This document shows positions 8,520 to 16,540 of a stretch of DNA of 54,408 bases, in pieces. The DNA is from Actinokineospora spheciospongiae. Lineage in GTDB: Bacteria; Actinomycetota; Actinomycetes; Mycobacteriales; Pseudonocardiaceae. The position numbers and the translations under genes are program-made. The notes under the pieces are model-generated. The model searched no databases. It was not told where the DNA came from and saw only the letters and a list, made by a program, of their open reading frames with translations. The DNA is taken from assembly GCF_000564855.1 (NCBI RefSeq), contig NZ_AYXG01000148.1:1-54408 (forward strand). Reading direction: 5' to 3'. Within the stretch, counting starts at the first letter, position 1. Each line of letters begins with the position of its first letter.

Positions 8520-9451
8520 CCGAGGCCCCCCGCGAACTCGCTCCCGCGCCACTCGGCGACCATCGGCTGCAAGCCCTCGACCAGGAGCGGCATTTCCGGC
8601 GCCAGGGCCAGGAAGCTGAGCATCTGCAGGTCGCGCAGCGCCACCATGGCCCGCAGCAGGCGGGGGTCGGCAGGCCGCAGGCCGAGCGGGGCAGCGGCGG
8701 CGTCGTAGGCGGCCAGCGCCCGCGCGCCGACGTGGGTCAGGTCCCACTCGACCGGGCCGAGCATCACGTGCTCGAAGTCGCAGTGGTACACGCGGTCCGG
8801 GGTCTCGATCAGGTTGTGGTAGGGCGCGTCGCCGTGGACCGGTTGGAGGGTGGCGTCGGGGAACTCGGCCCGGAACGCGTCCGCGGAGGTGGTGAGCGGG
8901 CCCAGGACCGCCCACTCCCGCCGGGCGCGGTCGACGTCCTCGGGGGCCAGCAGGTCCGGGCGGTCGGCCAACTGGTGGAACCCGTCCTCCACGCCATGCT
9001 CCAGCGCCGCGAACAGGCGCGGCTCACCCGGGTAGTCGCGCAGCACCGAGTGCAGCCGGGCGGTCAGCGCGACCTGCTCGGGCAGGTCCAGTGTGGACTC
9101 GGTGACGCCGTCGACCCGTTCCCAGAACGTCATCGCGAACCCGCCGTGGCGAACCGGTTCGGCGGGCACGAGCGGGCTCGGGACGACGGTGGGCGCGCCG
9201 CGCCCGGCCAGCCACGCCGTCACGGCGAGTTCCGCCCGCTGGTAACCCGCCCGCACGGCGGGGGTGACCGCCCTCGGGACGACCACCGGCACCCTGGCCA
9301 CCACCGGCGCCGGGTCGAGCCGCACGACCACGGAGAACACGTCGTGCAGCACCCGCGCGTCGCGCACCGTGAGGCCCAGCCCGCGCGCGGCGGCCACGGC
9401 GGCGTCGCGGGCCCGGCCGGATCGGGCGGCGCGGTCCCCTTCGGTGAACAC
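8516..9451 (-). CDS. Aminoglycoside phosphotransferase (APH)-family kinase
   Basis: A 311-residue APH/choline-kinase-fold protein. The catalytic loop is LQPVHGDAPYHNLIE (Asp in HGD, Asn in HNL), followed by the metal-binding YHCDFEHVMLGPVEWDL. The N-lobe strand VVARVPVV carries the expected small-residue pattern. Such enzymes phosphorylate hydroxyls of small molecules; antibiotic resistance is not implied. It is translationally coupled to the homocysteine methyltransferase, which suggests a shared metabolic role. The GTG start has GGTGGTGGG upstream. Confidence 0.85.
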   Translation of the reverse strand: MFTEGDRAARSGRARDAAVAAARGLGLTVRDARVLHDVFSVVVRLDPAPVVARVPVVVPRAVTPAVRAGYQRAELAVTAWLAGRGAPTVVPSPLVPAEPVRHGGFAMTFWERVDGVTESTLDLPEQVALTARLHSVLRDYPGEPRLFAALEHGVEDGFHQLADRPDLLAPEDVDRARREWAVLGPLTTSADAFRAEFPDATLQPVHGDAPYHNLIETPDRVYHCDFEHVMLGPVEWDLTHVGARALAAYDAAAAPLGLRPADPRLLRAMVALRDLQMLSFLALAPEMPLLVEGLQPMVAEWRGSEFAGGLG

Positions 9452-9595
9452 CCCACCACCGTAGCCGGGCCCGTCCGGGGTCGTCCCGAACGCGACCGGC
9501 GGCCGGTGGTCCGAGTGGGCGGCGGTGCGCGGAATCCACCCCGGGCCGGACACGCCCTGTGCCACACTGGCCCGCGTCCGCACCCGGGGTTACAG

Positions 9596-9715
9596 GTGGA
9601 CCCGAAAGCCGCCGCGCAGGCCGCCATCGGGGTGATCGTGGTCGTCCCCGTCCTCCGCCGGTGTGCGGGCCACCCTCGCGACCCGAACGCCGGACGAACG
9701 GAACCCGCCAAGTGA
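9596..9715 (+). CDS. Candidate short ORF upstream of the SPFH lipoprotein
   Basis: A 39-codon frame starting GTG with GGGG six bases upstream encodes a short Ala/Val-rich segment (AAAQAAIGVIVVVPVL) then a polar tail. Its stop overlaps the next start as GTGA, the coupling pattern used repeatedly in this window. The hydrophobic stretch is short for a membrane helix. It may equally be untranslated leader. Confidence 0.3.
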   Translation: MDPKAAAQAAIGVIVVVPVLRRCAGHPRDPNAGRTEPAK

Positions 9716-10596
9716 GAACCCGCGCCTTAGCCCCGTCGCTGCTGATCCCGGCCCTCCTGCTGGTGGGCTGCTCCATCGCCAACCCGACCTCCAGCGAGGT
9801 GTCCCTGCAGTACGGCGCGGGCCCGTTCGACTCCCGCAAGTTCGTCGAGTGCGAGACCGCCCGCGACGTCTCCGACGTCAACGACGACCACTACTACTAC
9901 CCCTCCGGCCAGCGGGACTTCACCTTCGGCGACGGCGAGGGGCTCGACGCCGCGGCGCTCACGTCCACCACCCAGGACTCCCAGGAGATCAAGGTGACGG
10001 GCACGGTGAAGTTCACCCTCAACACCGACTGCGCCCAGTTCACCGACCCCACCGGCAAGGTGTGGCCGGGCGGGAAGCTGCAGATGTTCCACGAGCTGAT
10101 CGCCTACAAGTACGAGGCCGCCCCCACCGACGGCGGCGAGCAGATGGAGGAGGGCTGGTCGGAGCTGCTGCGCAACTACGTCGGTGCCGCCCTCGACCGG
10201 GCCACCGACAACGAGGCCCTCAAGTACCCGTGGCAGAAGCTCTACACCGACACCGCCGCGAAGGCGCAGTGGGAGAAGGACGTCCTGGAGCAGTTGCCGG
10301 ACATCCTGCGGTCGCTGACCCAGGGCGTGGACCTGATCACCATCAACAGCGTGCTGCTGCAGAAGCCGGGCATCCAGGCCGCGCTGGTGCAGGGGCTCAC
10401 CGAGAAGCAGGCCGCCGAGCTGCGCGGGCAGGCGGTGGAGGTCGACAAGCAGGCCGCGGCCTCGTTCCCGGGCGGGATCGTCGCCTACCAGCAGTACCAG
10501 CAGCAGCAGGCGGTGAACCAGGCCATCAAGGACGGCAAGGTGCAGGTGCTCCCGGTCCCCCAGGGCTCACCGGTGATCGTGTCCCCCACGAAGTAG
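9712..10596 (+). CDS. SPFH/band-7-type lipoprotein
   Basis: A 294-residue protein with a lipoprotein signal peptide: basic start, hydrophobic LLIPALLLVGC with lipobox LVGC, so lipid-anchored outside the membrane after Cys ~19. The body resembles actinobacterial SPFH-domain proteins: GAGPFDSRKF early, EIKVTGTVKFTLN strand, then a helix-rich region AKAQWEKDVLEQLP and the Gln/Ala-rich C-terminal AYQQYQQQQAVNQAI. SPFH proteins scaffold membrane microdomains. GTG start is chosen from the signal peptide. It converges with the anti-sigma-like ATPase gene. Confidence 0.7.
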   Translation: MRTRALAPSLLIPALLLVGCSIANPTSSEVSLQYGAGPFDSRKFVECETARDVSDVNDDHYYYPSGQRDFTFGDGEGLDAAALTSTTQDSQEIKVTGTVKFTLNTDCAQFTDPTGKVWPGGKLQMFHELIAYKYEAAPTDGGEQMEEGWSELLRNYVGAALDRATDNEALKYPWQKLYTDTAAKAQWEKDVLEQLPDILRSLTQGVDLITINSVLLQKPGIQAALVQGLTEKQAAELRGQAVEVDKQAAASFPGGIVAYQQYQQQQAVNQAIKDGKVQVLPVPQGSPVIVSPTK

Positions 10597-10614
10597 CCGG
10601 GGGCCGGGCCGCGC

Positions 10615-10998
10615 TCAGCCTGCGGAGTTCAGCCGCGCCCAGACCGTCTTGCTCGCGAGGTGGCGGTGGATGCCCCAGCAGTCGCAGAGCTTCGACACGA
10701 GCAGCAGGCCCCGGCCGCGGTGGGCGGAGGTGGAGAGGGCGCGCTCGACCGGCACGGAACCCGGGGTGGCGTCGTCCACCTCGACGCGGATCGTGTGGTC
10801 CTCGCGGGCCAGGCGGACGCTGCGCGGGCCGGTGGCGTGCTCGCGGGCGTTCGTGGCGAGTTCGGTGATGACCAGTTCGACGTCACTGAGGGTTGTCGGG
10901 TCCAGACCTTCCAGCACCCGGCGGGACCAGTCGCGGACAGTGCCCAGCGAGGGCGGGTCGGGCGAGTCGAGCTGCATTTCGTATGTCGGGGTCGACAT
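10615..10998 (-). CDS. RsbW-like anti-sigma regulatory ATPase
   Basis: A 127-residue stand-alone GHKL ATPase of the HATPase_c_2 group. The N box is ELVITELATNAREHA (Glu and Asn present), the G1 region is VDDATPGS and the G2 region is HRGRGLLLVSKL. Proteins of this type bind sigma factors or anti-sigma antagonists in partner switching. The gene lies 102 bases downstream of the PAS-SpoIIE phosphatase gene on the same strand, an obvious partner candidate. ATG with GGAGAA before it. No sigma factor is encoded in the window. Confidence 0.85.
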   Translation of the reverse strand: MSTPTYEMQLDSPDPPSLGTVRDWSRRVLEGLDPTTLSDVELVITELATNAREHATGPRSVRLAREDHTIRVEVDDATPGSVPVERALSTSAHRGRGLLLVSKLCDCWGIHRHLASKTVWARLNSAG

Positions 10999-11100
10999 GG
11001 TTCTCCTCTCTGTGATCGCCACTCGACGCGACGCGAGGAGGACGGTGACCTCGATCGGGTACCCAGGCGGCCCGGGTGCACACTTATCGCCCGCGCGGCC

Positions 11101-12294
11101 TCACCCCGGCGGCGCGGGGGCGGCCGGGACGCTGATCGCGAGGACCGCGGCGTCGTCCTCCAGGCCCGCGCCGAAGTCGGCCAGCAGGCGGCGCGCCGCG
11201 TGGACGACGGCGGGCGCCGTGCTGGGGGCCAGTCCCGCCGCGAAGGTCAGCAGGGCGGCCTCCTCGTAGCGCTCCCGGTCCCGGCCGGTGTGGGCCTCGG
11301 TGAGCCCGTCGGTGTAGAGCAGCAGGGTGTCGCCGGGGCCCAGGTGCACGGTGACGGTGGTGATGGTGGCCTCCGGCAGGACGCCGATGAGCTGCCCGCC
11401 CGGGGTGGGCAGGTAGTCGACGGTGCCGTCGGCGCGCAGCAGCAGCGCGGGCGGGTGCCCACCGCTGGCCAGGGTCACCGCGTAGCCGTCGCCGTCGGGG
11501 GTGAGCAGGCCGAAGATGACCGTGCAGAACCGGGCCAGGCTGCCGCTCTCCTGGTTGAGCACGGTGTTGAGGTTGGTCAGCACGGCGGCGCAGTCGGTGT
11601 TGTAGACCGCCGCCGCGCGCAGGGTGTAGCGGGTCAGCGAGGTGATCGCCGCCGCCTCCGCGCCCTTGCCGCACACGTCGCCGAGGAACAGCCCCCACCG
11701 GTGCTCGGTGAGCGGGAACAGGTCGTAGAAGTCGCCGCCGACCTCGTCGGCGCTGGCGTGGTGGTAGTGCGCGGCGACCTCCGTGCCCGGCGGTGCGGCG
11801 AGCACCGGGGGCAGCAGCGTGCTCTGCAGGGTCGTGGCCAGCCACTGGACGCGGTCGCGCTCGGAGTCGGCGGCCTTGCGGGCGCGCAGCAACTCCTCCT
11901 CGTAGGCCCGCCGCTCGCGCGCGTCGAACAGGGTGATGCGGATGAGCAGCGGCTTCCCGTCGGCGCCTGCCTTGACGGTGGCGGTCAGCAGCACCGGCAA
12001 CCGGGCGCCGTCGGCGGTCCTGACCTGCACGGCGATGCCGTTGACCTCGCCGTGCACCAGCAGCAGCGGGGACAGGTGCGTCTCGTGGTAGATCCGGTCG
12101 CCGACCGGGAGCAGGTCCGCGAAGCGGCGGCTGCCGACCAGGTCCGCGCGGGTGCGACCCAGCCAGCGCAGCAGTGTCGCGTTGACCTTGACGATGAGGC
12201 CGTCCGGTCGGGTGGACAGGTGGCCGACGGGGGCGTGCTCGTAGATGTCCTCGGCGTCGTCCGCCGGCGGCAGGACCGGCTCCGGGACGTCCAC
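11101..12294 (-). CDS. PAS-domain SpoIIE-type protein phosphatase
   Basis: A 397-residue PP2C-type phosphatase. A PAS domain occupies residues ~15-130 (IYEHAPVGHLSTRPDG, RTRADLVGSRRFADLLP), then a linker helix (RERRAYEEELLRARKAADSERDR), then the SpoIIE/PPM domain with metal motifs GGDFYDLF, GDVCGKGAEAA, YTDGLTEA and DDAAVLAI. It should dephosphorylate a STAS anti-sigma antagonist in response to a small ligand or redox signal at the PAS domain. The GTG start is followed by acidic residues. The downstream RsbW-like gene is a likely partner. Confidence 0.9.
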   Translation of the reverse strand: MDVPEPVLPPADDAEDIYEHAPVGHLSTRPDGLIVKVNATLLRWLGRTRADLVGSRRFADLLPVGDRIYHETHLSPLLLVHGEVNGIAVQVRTADGARLPVLLTATVKAGADGKPLLIRITLFDARERRAYEEELLRARKAADSERDRVQWLATTLQSTLLPPVLAAPPGTEVAAHYHHASADEVGGDFYDLFPLTEHRWGLFLGDVCGKGAEAAAITSLTRYTLRAAAVYNTDCAAVLTNLNTVLNQESGSLARFCTVIFGLLTPDGDGYAVTLASGGHPPALLLRADGTVDYLPTPGGQLIGVLPEATITTVTVHLGPGDTLLLYTDGLTEAHTGRDRERYEEAALLTFAAGLAPSTAPAVVHAARRLLADFGAGLEDDAAVLAISVPAAPAPPG

Positions 12295-12670
12295 CGCACA
12301 ACCTCACAGATCGTCCCGGGGGCCGGGACACCGGCTCGCGGGTGTCGGGGAGCCACCCGGTCGGCTGTGGACGCACGGTAACAGGCCCGCGCCCGGTCGC
12401 GTCGGGGCGACGGCGGCGCCGGGCACCGCGGCGCCACCGGGGCCGGGCCGCACCGCCGCGCCCGCGCCATTCCGGCGGGGTGCCGGGAATCCGGAAGACA
12501 ACGCATTTTCGCGGGTTAAACGTCGATCAAGGACCTCACCCGATTCTCACACGTCCGGATGAAGACCAGGAAAGAGGACTTGCGCCGCCGAGTCGCGCAG
12601 GTAGTTTCAATAGCGCAGGCCGAGAACGGCGGCACTTAATACTGAATACCTACAACATCGGGAGACAACA
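12295..12670. other. Divergent intergenic region, no gene seen
   Basis: 376 bases between the divergent phosphatase and secreted-protein genes. The half nearest the secreted gene is visibly more AT-rich and holds a possible promoter. I see no conserved hairpin or RNA gene. Confidence 0.5.
12580..12607 (+). promoter_or_regulatory. Possible promoter of the secreted His/Asp-rich protein
   Basis: TTGCGC and TAGTTT are separated by 16 bases, followed by a leader of roughly 60 bases to the ATG. A plausible vegetative-type promoter; the -10 is a weak match. Confidence 0.3.
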
Positions 12671-13084
12671 ATGCGAAGCATCACGCGGATGGTCGTCGGC
12701 AGCCTCATCGCGATCCCGCTGACGGTCGGTGCGGCCGGAATGGCCCTCGCGGATGACTACAGCGCCAGCTCGGCCACGGCGGGCCCCAACGGCACGTACG
12801 CCGACCGCGTCGTCAGCGCCGTCGACGACGAGGGCAACGCCTTCTACCTGCGCCAGCAGGTCGCCACCGGTCCGGGTGGCGCCAGCAGCAACACGGTCGC
12901 GGCCTACGCGGGCGACGACCACCCCCACCACCACAACCACCACGGCAACTACAACAACGACGACGACGAGGACTACGACGGCGACGACCAGGGCGCCGCC
13001 TTCCTGTGGTCCTCGAACGTGGCGGGCCCCAACGGCGCCTCGTCGGCGGAGATCGCCTCCAGCGCGGGCGACTGGGACAACTGA
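12671..13084 (+). CDS. Small secreted His/Asp-rich protein
   Basis: A 137-residue exported protein of no family I recognise. The signal peptide is MRSITRMVVGSLIAIPLTVGAAGMALA, with cleavage expected after ALA at residue 27. The mature part contains two similar segments, ATAGPNGTYADRVVSA and NVAGPNGASSAEIASSA, flanking a central low-complexity stretch (residues ~81-107) of His, Asn and Asp. That His/Asp patch could bind divalent metals, which is inference. GGGAGACAAC precedes the ATG and a very strong terminator follows, so it is a monocistronic, probably well expressed gene. Confidence 0.8.
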   Translation: MRSITRMVVGSLIAIPLTVGAAGMALADDYSASSATAGPNGTYADRVVSAVDDEGNAFYLRQQVATGPGGASSNTVAAYAGDDHPHHHNHHGNYNNDDDEDYDGDDQGAAFLWSSNVAGPNGASSAEIASSAGDWDN

Positions 13085-13142
13085 CCCACACCGGGTCTGT
13101 GTCGCCGTGATCCGCACTGAGCGGGATCGCGAAAAGCGTTAG

Positions 13143-13182
13143 AACTCCGGGCGAGCCGAACGGCTCGCCCGGAGTTATTTTT
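13143..13182 (+). terminator. Strong intrinsic terminator
   Basis: A 16-bp perfect stem (13143-13158 with 13161-13176) is followed by ATTTTT. This is the most canonical terminator in the window and belongs to the secreted His/Asp-rich gene. Confidence 0.92.
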
Positions 13183-13380
13183 CGTCGTCACCCACAGGGA
13201 TACCATTCGCACCTCCTGATTCTTCCGACACTTCTCCGCCCCGCCGTCGGCGGAGGCGCGGAAAGCCGGGAGCGAGGGGCACGCCCAGATCTCCGGGGAA
13301 AGGGAGCCGAGGTCATTCCGGCCCCACCTCGCGGTGCGGGAACCGCCCACGGCGGCCGGTGCCCACGCCGCCGACGGGGC

Positions 13381-14649
13381 TCAGGGCGTGGACGTGATCC
13401 AGGGCGCGGCGGCCCGGTCGGGCTCGGACGCGTGCTTGTGCCGGATCGCGAGCAGCGTGATGTCGTCGGTGGCGGGCCGGTCGCCGACGAGGGCGGCCAT
13501 GATGCGGACGCAGGCCCGCTCCGGCGACACCGGGGTCACCACCCGCCGGAGGGTTTCCAGGCGGCTGTCCAGGTCCAGCTCGCGGCGCTCGACCAGGCCG
13601 TCGGTGTAGAAGGCGATCAGGGCGCCGAACGGGATGTCGGCGCGGGCGCTGCGGCGCCCGGTGATGGCCAGGCCGTAGCCGACCGGCGGGCCGAGGGGGG
13701 CGTCGACGAACGCGGTCTCCCGCCCCGGCACGGCGATCAGGGGCGGGAGGTGGCCCGCCAGGGCCAGGTCCATGCGGCCGGTCGCCGTCTCGACGACCGC
13801 GTAGGCGACCGTGGCCATGCCGTGGCCCGCGAAGTGGGTGGCCTTGCGGTCGAGCTTGCCCAGCACCTCCGCGGGGTCGGTGAACTCCAGGGCGTAGGCG
13901 CGCAGGGCGCTGCGCAGGCGCCCCATGACGATGGCCGCGGCCAGCCCGTTGCCCGCCACGTCACCGACGACCAGGCCGATGCGCCCGCCGGGGAGGTCGA
14001 ACACGTCGTACCAGTCGCCGCCGACGCCGCTCTCGGCCCCGGTGACGTAGCGGGCGGCCAGGTCCCAGTCCGGGGAGGTCGGCAGGAGGCCGGGCAGCAG
14101 GCTGTCCTGCAACATGGCCGCCGCGGCCCGCTCCGACCGCGACCGGTGCGTGTGCGCGGCCATCGCCAGCCGGTCCGCGACGAGTTGCAGCAGGTCGACC
14201 TCCTCGTCGGCGAACCGGCGGGGTGTGGTGCTGCCGACGTGCAGCACCCCGACCACCTCGCCCTGGGTCACCATGGGCACGCCCAGCAGCGCCCGCAGGC
14301 CCCGCTCCCACAGCAGCGGGTTGACCACCGTGGACTCGTCGACGTGGTCGAGCGCCACCGGCTCGCGCTCCCGGGCGACCCGCCCGGCGAACCCCGTCCC
14401 CACCGGGATGCGGACGCCCTGGAAGACCTCCTCCTCCAGGCCCGAGGTCGCCTTGGCCACCAACTGCTCACCGCGGACGTCGAGCAGGAGGATGGTCGCG
14501 GTGTCGACGGCGAACAGCTCGCGCACCCGCCACACCATCACCTCGAACAGCTTGTCCAGGTCCAGGTCCCGCAGCGCCGTGTCGGTGATCGCCTCGAGCA
14601 CGCGCAGCCGCACGTCCGGACCGCGGCCACCACCCATCGCCAACCCCAT
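13381..14649 (-). CDS. GAF-domain SpoIIE-type protein phosphatase
   Basis: About 422 residues. A GAF domain (residues ~25-165: TALRDLDLDKLFEVMVWRV, IPVGTGFAGRVAREREPV, LRALLGVPMV, GVLHVGS) is followed by the SpoIIE/PPM domain with MLQDSLLPGLLP, GGDWYDVF, GDVAGNGLAAA, FYTDGLVERR and DDITLLAI. It should dephosphorylate a STAS antagonist in response to a ligand bound at the GAF domain. Two nearby ATGs compete: 14649 has AGGG at good spacing and 14637 has GGGG; I took the longer. The gene is divergent from the stressosome operon across 226 bases, which suggests linked function. Confidence 0.9.
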   Translation of the reverse strand: MGLAMGGGRGPDVRLRVLEAITDTALRDLDLDKLFEVMVWRVRELFAVDTATILLLDVRGEQLVAKATSGLEEEVFQGVRIPVGTGFAGRVAREREPVALDHVDESTVVNPLLWERGLRALLGVPMVTQGEVVGVLHVGSTTPRRFADEEVDLLQLVADRLAMAAHTHRSRSERAAAAMLQDSLLPGLLPTSPDWDLAARYVTGAESGVGGDWYDVFDLPGGRIGLVVGDVAGNGLAAAIVMGRLRSALRAYALEFTDPAEVLGKLDRKATHFAGHGMATVAYAVVETATGRMDLALAGHLPPLIAVPGRETAFVDAPLGPPVGYGLAITGRRSARADIPFGALIAFYTDGLVERRELDLDSRLETLRRVVTPVSPERACVRIMAALVGDRPATDDITLLAIRHKHASEPDRAAAPWITSTP

Positions 14650-14875
14650 CCCACGCCCTACGGTGCACATCGGGTGAACAGCACAAGCGCGTGGCAATCG
14701 CCGTGTGAGCTGATACCGGACGTCCCACCCTACCTCCCGGCGGGCGCGTCACCCTCGACGCCGCACCGCGGCGCGACCCCGGCGACCGGCCCCGCGCGGA
14801 CACGGGCGCGGCACCGGGTGCGGCCGGAGCGGGCGAGGCTAAGCTGCCGCGAGTCGAAGGTTCGAGGAGGCGTTG

Positions 14876-15727
14876 ATGACGGTTGCGGCAGGGCGCGACG
14901 ACGGGATCTCGGGGCTGCTGCGATCGTCCGCGCGGTCCCTCACCGAGCGCTGGGTGGAGCTGACCGCCGCACCGCTGCGCGGCCGGGTCAGCCGGGCCGA
15001 GTTGGAGCGCGAGCTGGGCGAGCTGTTCGAGGCTTTCCTGGCGGCGGTCGAGACCGGCAGCCGCGACGTCGACGACGAGGCGTACGCCGAGGTGCGGGCG
15101 CTGCTCTCGGAGCTGTCGCGGCGGCGGGCGCGGGCGGGCTTCACCCCGACCGAGACCGCCACCGGCGTCTTCTCGCTCAAGCGGGCCGTGTTCGAGGTGA
15201 TCGAGGGCGATGAGGGCGCGGGCATCGCCGAGCTGGTGACCGTCTCCCAGCTCCTCGACGCGCTGGGGCTGTGGACGTTCGAGGCCTACGCCAAGGCCCG
15301 CGAGGAGGTCATCGACGAGCAGGCCGCGCAGTTGCTGGAGCTGACCACGCCGGTGGTCAAGCTGTGGGACGGGGTGCTGGCGGTGCCGCTGGTCGGCACG
15401 CTGGACTCCGGGCGCACCCAGGTGGTGATGGAGAAGCTGCTGGAGTCGCTGGTCAACACCGGCGCCGAGCACGCCATCATCGACATCACCGGGGTCCTGG
15501 CGGTCGACACCCAGGTCGCCCAGTACCTGCTCAAGACCGCCACCGCGGCGCGGCTGATGGGCGCGGAGTGCACGATCTCCGGCATCCGCCCGCACATCGC
15601 GCAGACCATCGTGGAGCTGGGCATCGAGTTCGGCGACATCACCACCAAGGCATCCCTGGCCGACGCGCTGCTGCACGCGCTGCGGCGCTCGGGCGTCGAC
15701 GTGGTGCGCGGTCGGACCGGGCGCTGA
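14876..15727 (+). CDS. rsbR: RsbR-type stressosome protein
   Basis: A 283-residue RsbR paralogue. Residues 1-150 are an all-helical N-terminal sensor domain of the RsbRD type rather than a globin. Residues ~155-275 are the STAS domain. The two threonines that RsbT phosphorylates in Bacillus correspond by pattern to T181 (LDSGRTQVVMEKLL) and T212 (TGVLAVDTQVA). AGGAGG precedes the ATG. First gene of a tightly packed operon; its stop is one base before rsbS. RsbR and RsbS together form the stressosome core that sequesters RsbT. Confidence 0.93.
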   Translation: MTVAAGRDDGISGLLRSSARSLTERWVELTAAPLRGRVSRAELERELGELFEAFLAAVETGSRDVDDEAYAEVRALLSELSRRRARAGFTPTETATGVFSLKRAVFEVIEGDEGAGIAELVTVSQLLDALGLWTFEAYAKAREEVIDEQAAQLLELTTPVVKLWDGVLAVPLVGTLDSGRTQVVMEKLLESLVNTGAEHAIIDITGVLAVDTQVAQYLLKTATAARLMGAECTISGIRPHIAQTIVELGIEFGDITTKASLADALLHALRRSGVDVVRGRTGR

Positions 15728-15728
15728 C

Positions 15729-16136
15729 GTGGAGCGCATCCCCATCCTCAAGATCGGCGACGTGCTGCTGGTCTCCATCCAGATCGACCTGCAGGACCGC
15801 GACGTGCTCGCGTTGCAGGAAGACCTGTCCGAGCAGATCTGCGACACCGGCGCCCGGGGTGTGGTCATCGACATCTCCGCGGTCGACATCGTCGACTCGT
15901 TCATCGGCCGGATGTTCGCCACCATCGCCTCCACCTCGCGGCTGTTCGACGCCACCACCGTGGTCGTCGGCATGCGCCCGGCGGTGGCGATCACGCTGGT
16001 GGAGCTGGGGCTGACGCTGGGCAACGTGCGCACCGCGCTCAACCTGGAGAAGGGCCTGGCGATCCTGCGCCAGATCGGCGGTACCCGCTCCGACGTCCTC
16101 GGCCGCGCCGACGACGACCAGCCGGTCGACCGGTGA
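15729..16136 (+). CDS. rsbS: RsbS stressosome STAS protein
   Basis: A 135-residue single STAS-domain protein (PILKIGDVLLVSIQIDLQD at the start). The phosphorylatable serine is S57 in VDIVDSFIGRMF, which corresponds to S59 of Bacillus RsbS. It forms the stressosome core with RsbR and binds RsbT until phosphorylated. GTG start. Its stop overlaps the rsbT start as GTGA, so the two are translationally coupled. Confidence 0.95.
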   Translation: MERIPILKIGDVLLVSIQIDLQDRDVLALQEDLSEQICDTGARGVVIDISAVDIVDSFIGRMFATIASTSRLFDATTVVVGMRPAVAITLVELGLTLGNVRTALNLEKGLAILRQIGGTRSDVLGRADDDQPVDR

Positions 16137-16540
16137 CCGCCGCGGCGGCGATCGAGCTGCCGATCGGCGCGGACGAGGACATCGTGCGGATCAGGCAACT
16201 GGTGCGCACCAGGGCACAGGAGGCCAAGCTGTCGCTGGTCGACCAGACGAAGGTCGTCACCGCCGCCAGCGAACTGGCCCGCAACACCCTGACCTACGGC
16301 GGCGGCGGGCGGGTCGTGATCGACATGCCCACCAACGGCAGACGGGTCGGCATCCGCGCCCGGTTCATCGACGAGGGTCCTGGCATCCCCGACCTCGACC
16401 TGGCCCTGACCGAGGGCTGGACCAGCGGCAAGGGCATGGGCCTGGGCCTCAGCGGCAGCCGCAGGCTGGTCGACGAGTTCACCCTGGACACCGAGGTCGG
16501 CCGGGGCACGACGGTGACCATCGTCAAGTGGTCGCGGTGA
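16133..16540 (+). CDS. rsbT: RsbT serine/threonine kinase
   Basis: A 135-residue GHKL kinase. The N box is VVTAASELARNTLTYG (E47, N51), the G1 box is DEGPGIPD, and the G2 box is GKGMGLGLSGSRRL. It phosphorylates RsbR and RsbS on stress, is released, and activates a downstream phosphatase. Operon context with rsbR and rsbS makes the assignment firm. GTGA overlaps lie at both ends. Confidence 0.95.
   Translation: MTAAAAIELPIGADEDIVRIRQLVRTRAQEAKLSLVDQTKVVTAASELARNTLTYGGGGRVVIDMPTNGRRVGIRARFIDEGPGIPDLDLALTEGWTSGKGMGLGLSGSRRLVDEFTLDTEVGRGTTVTIVKWSR

Noticed and set aside
8516-9451. Aminoglycoside resistance gene
   Set aside because: The APH fold is used by many small-molecule kinases. Coupling to a homocysteine methyltransferase points to metabolism.
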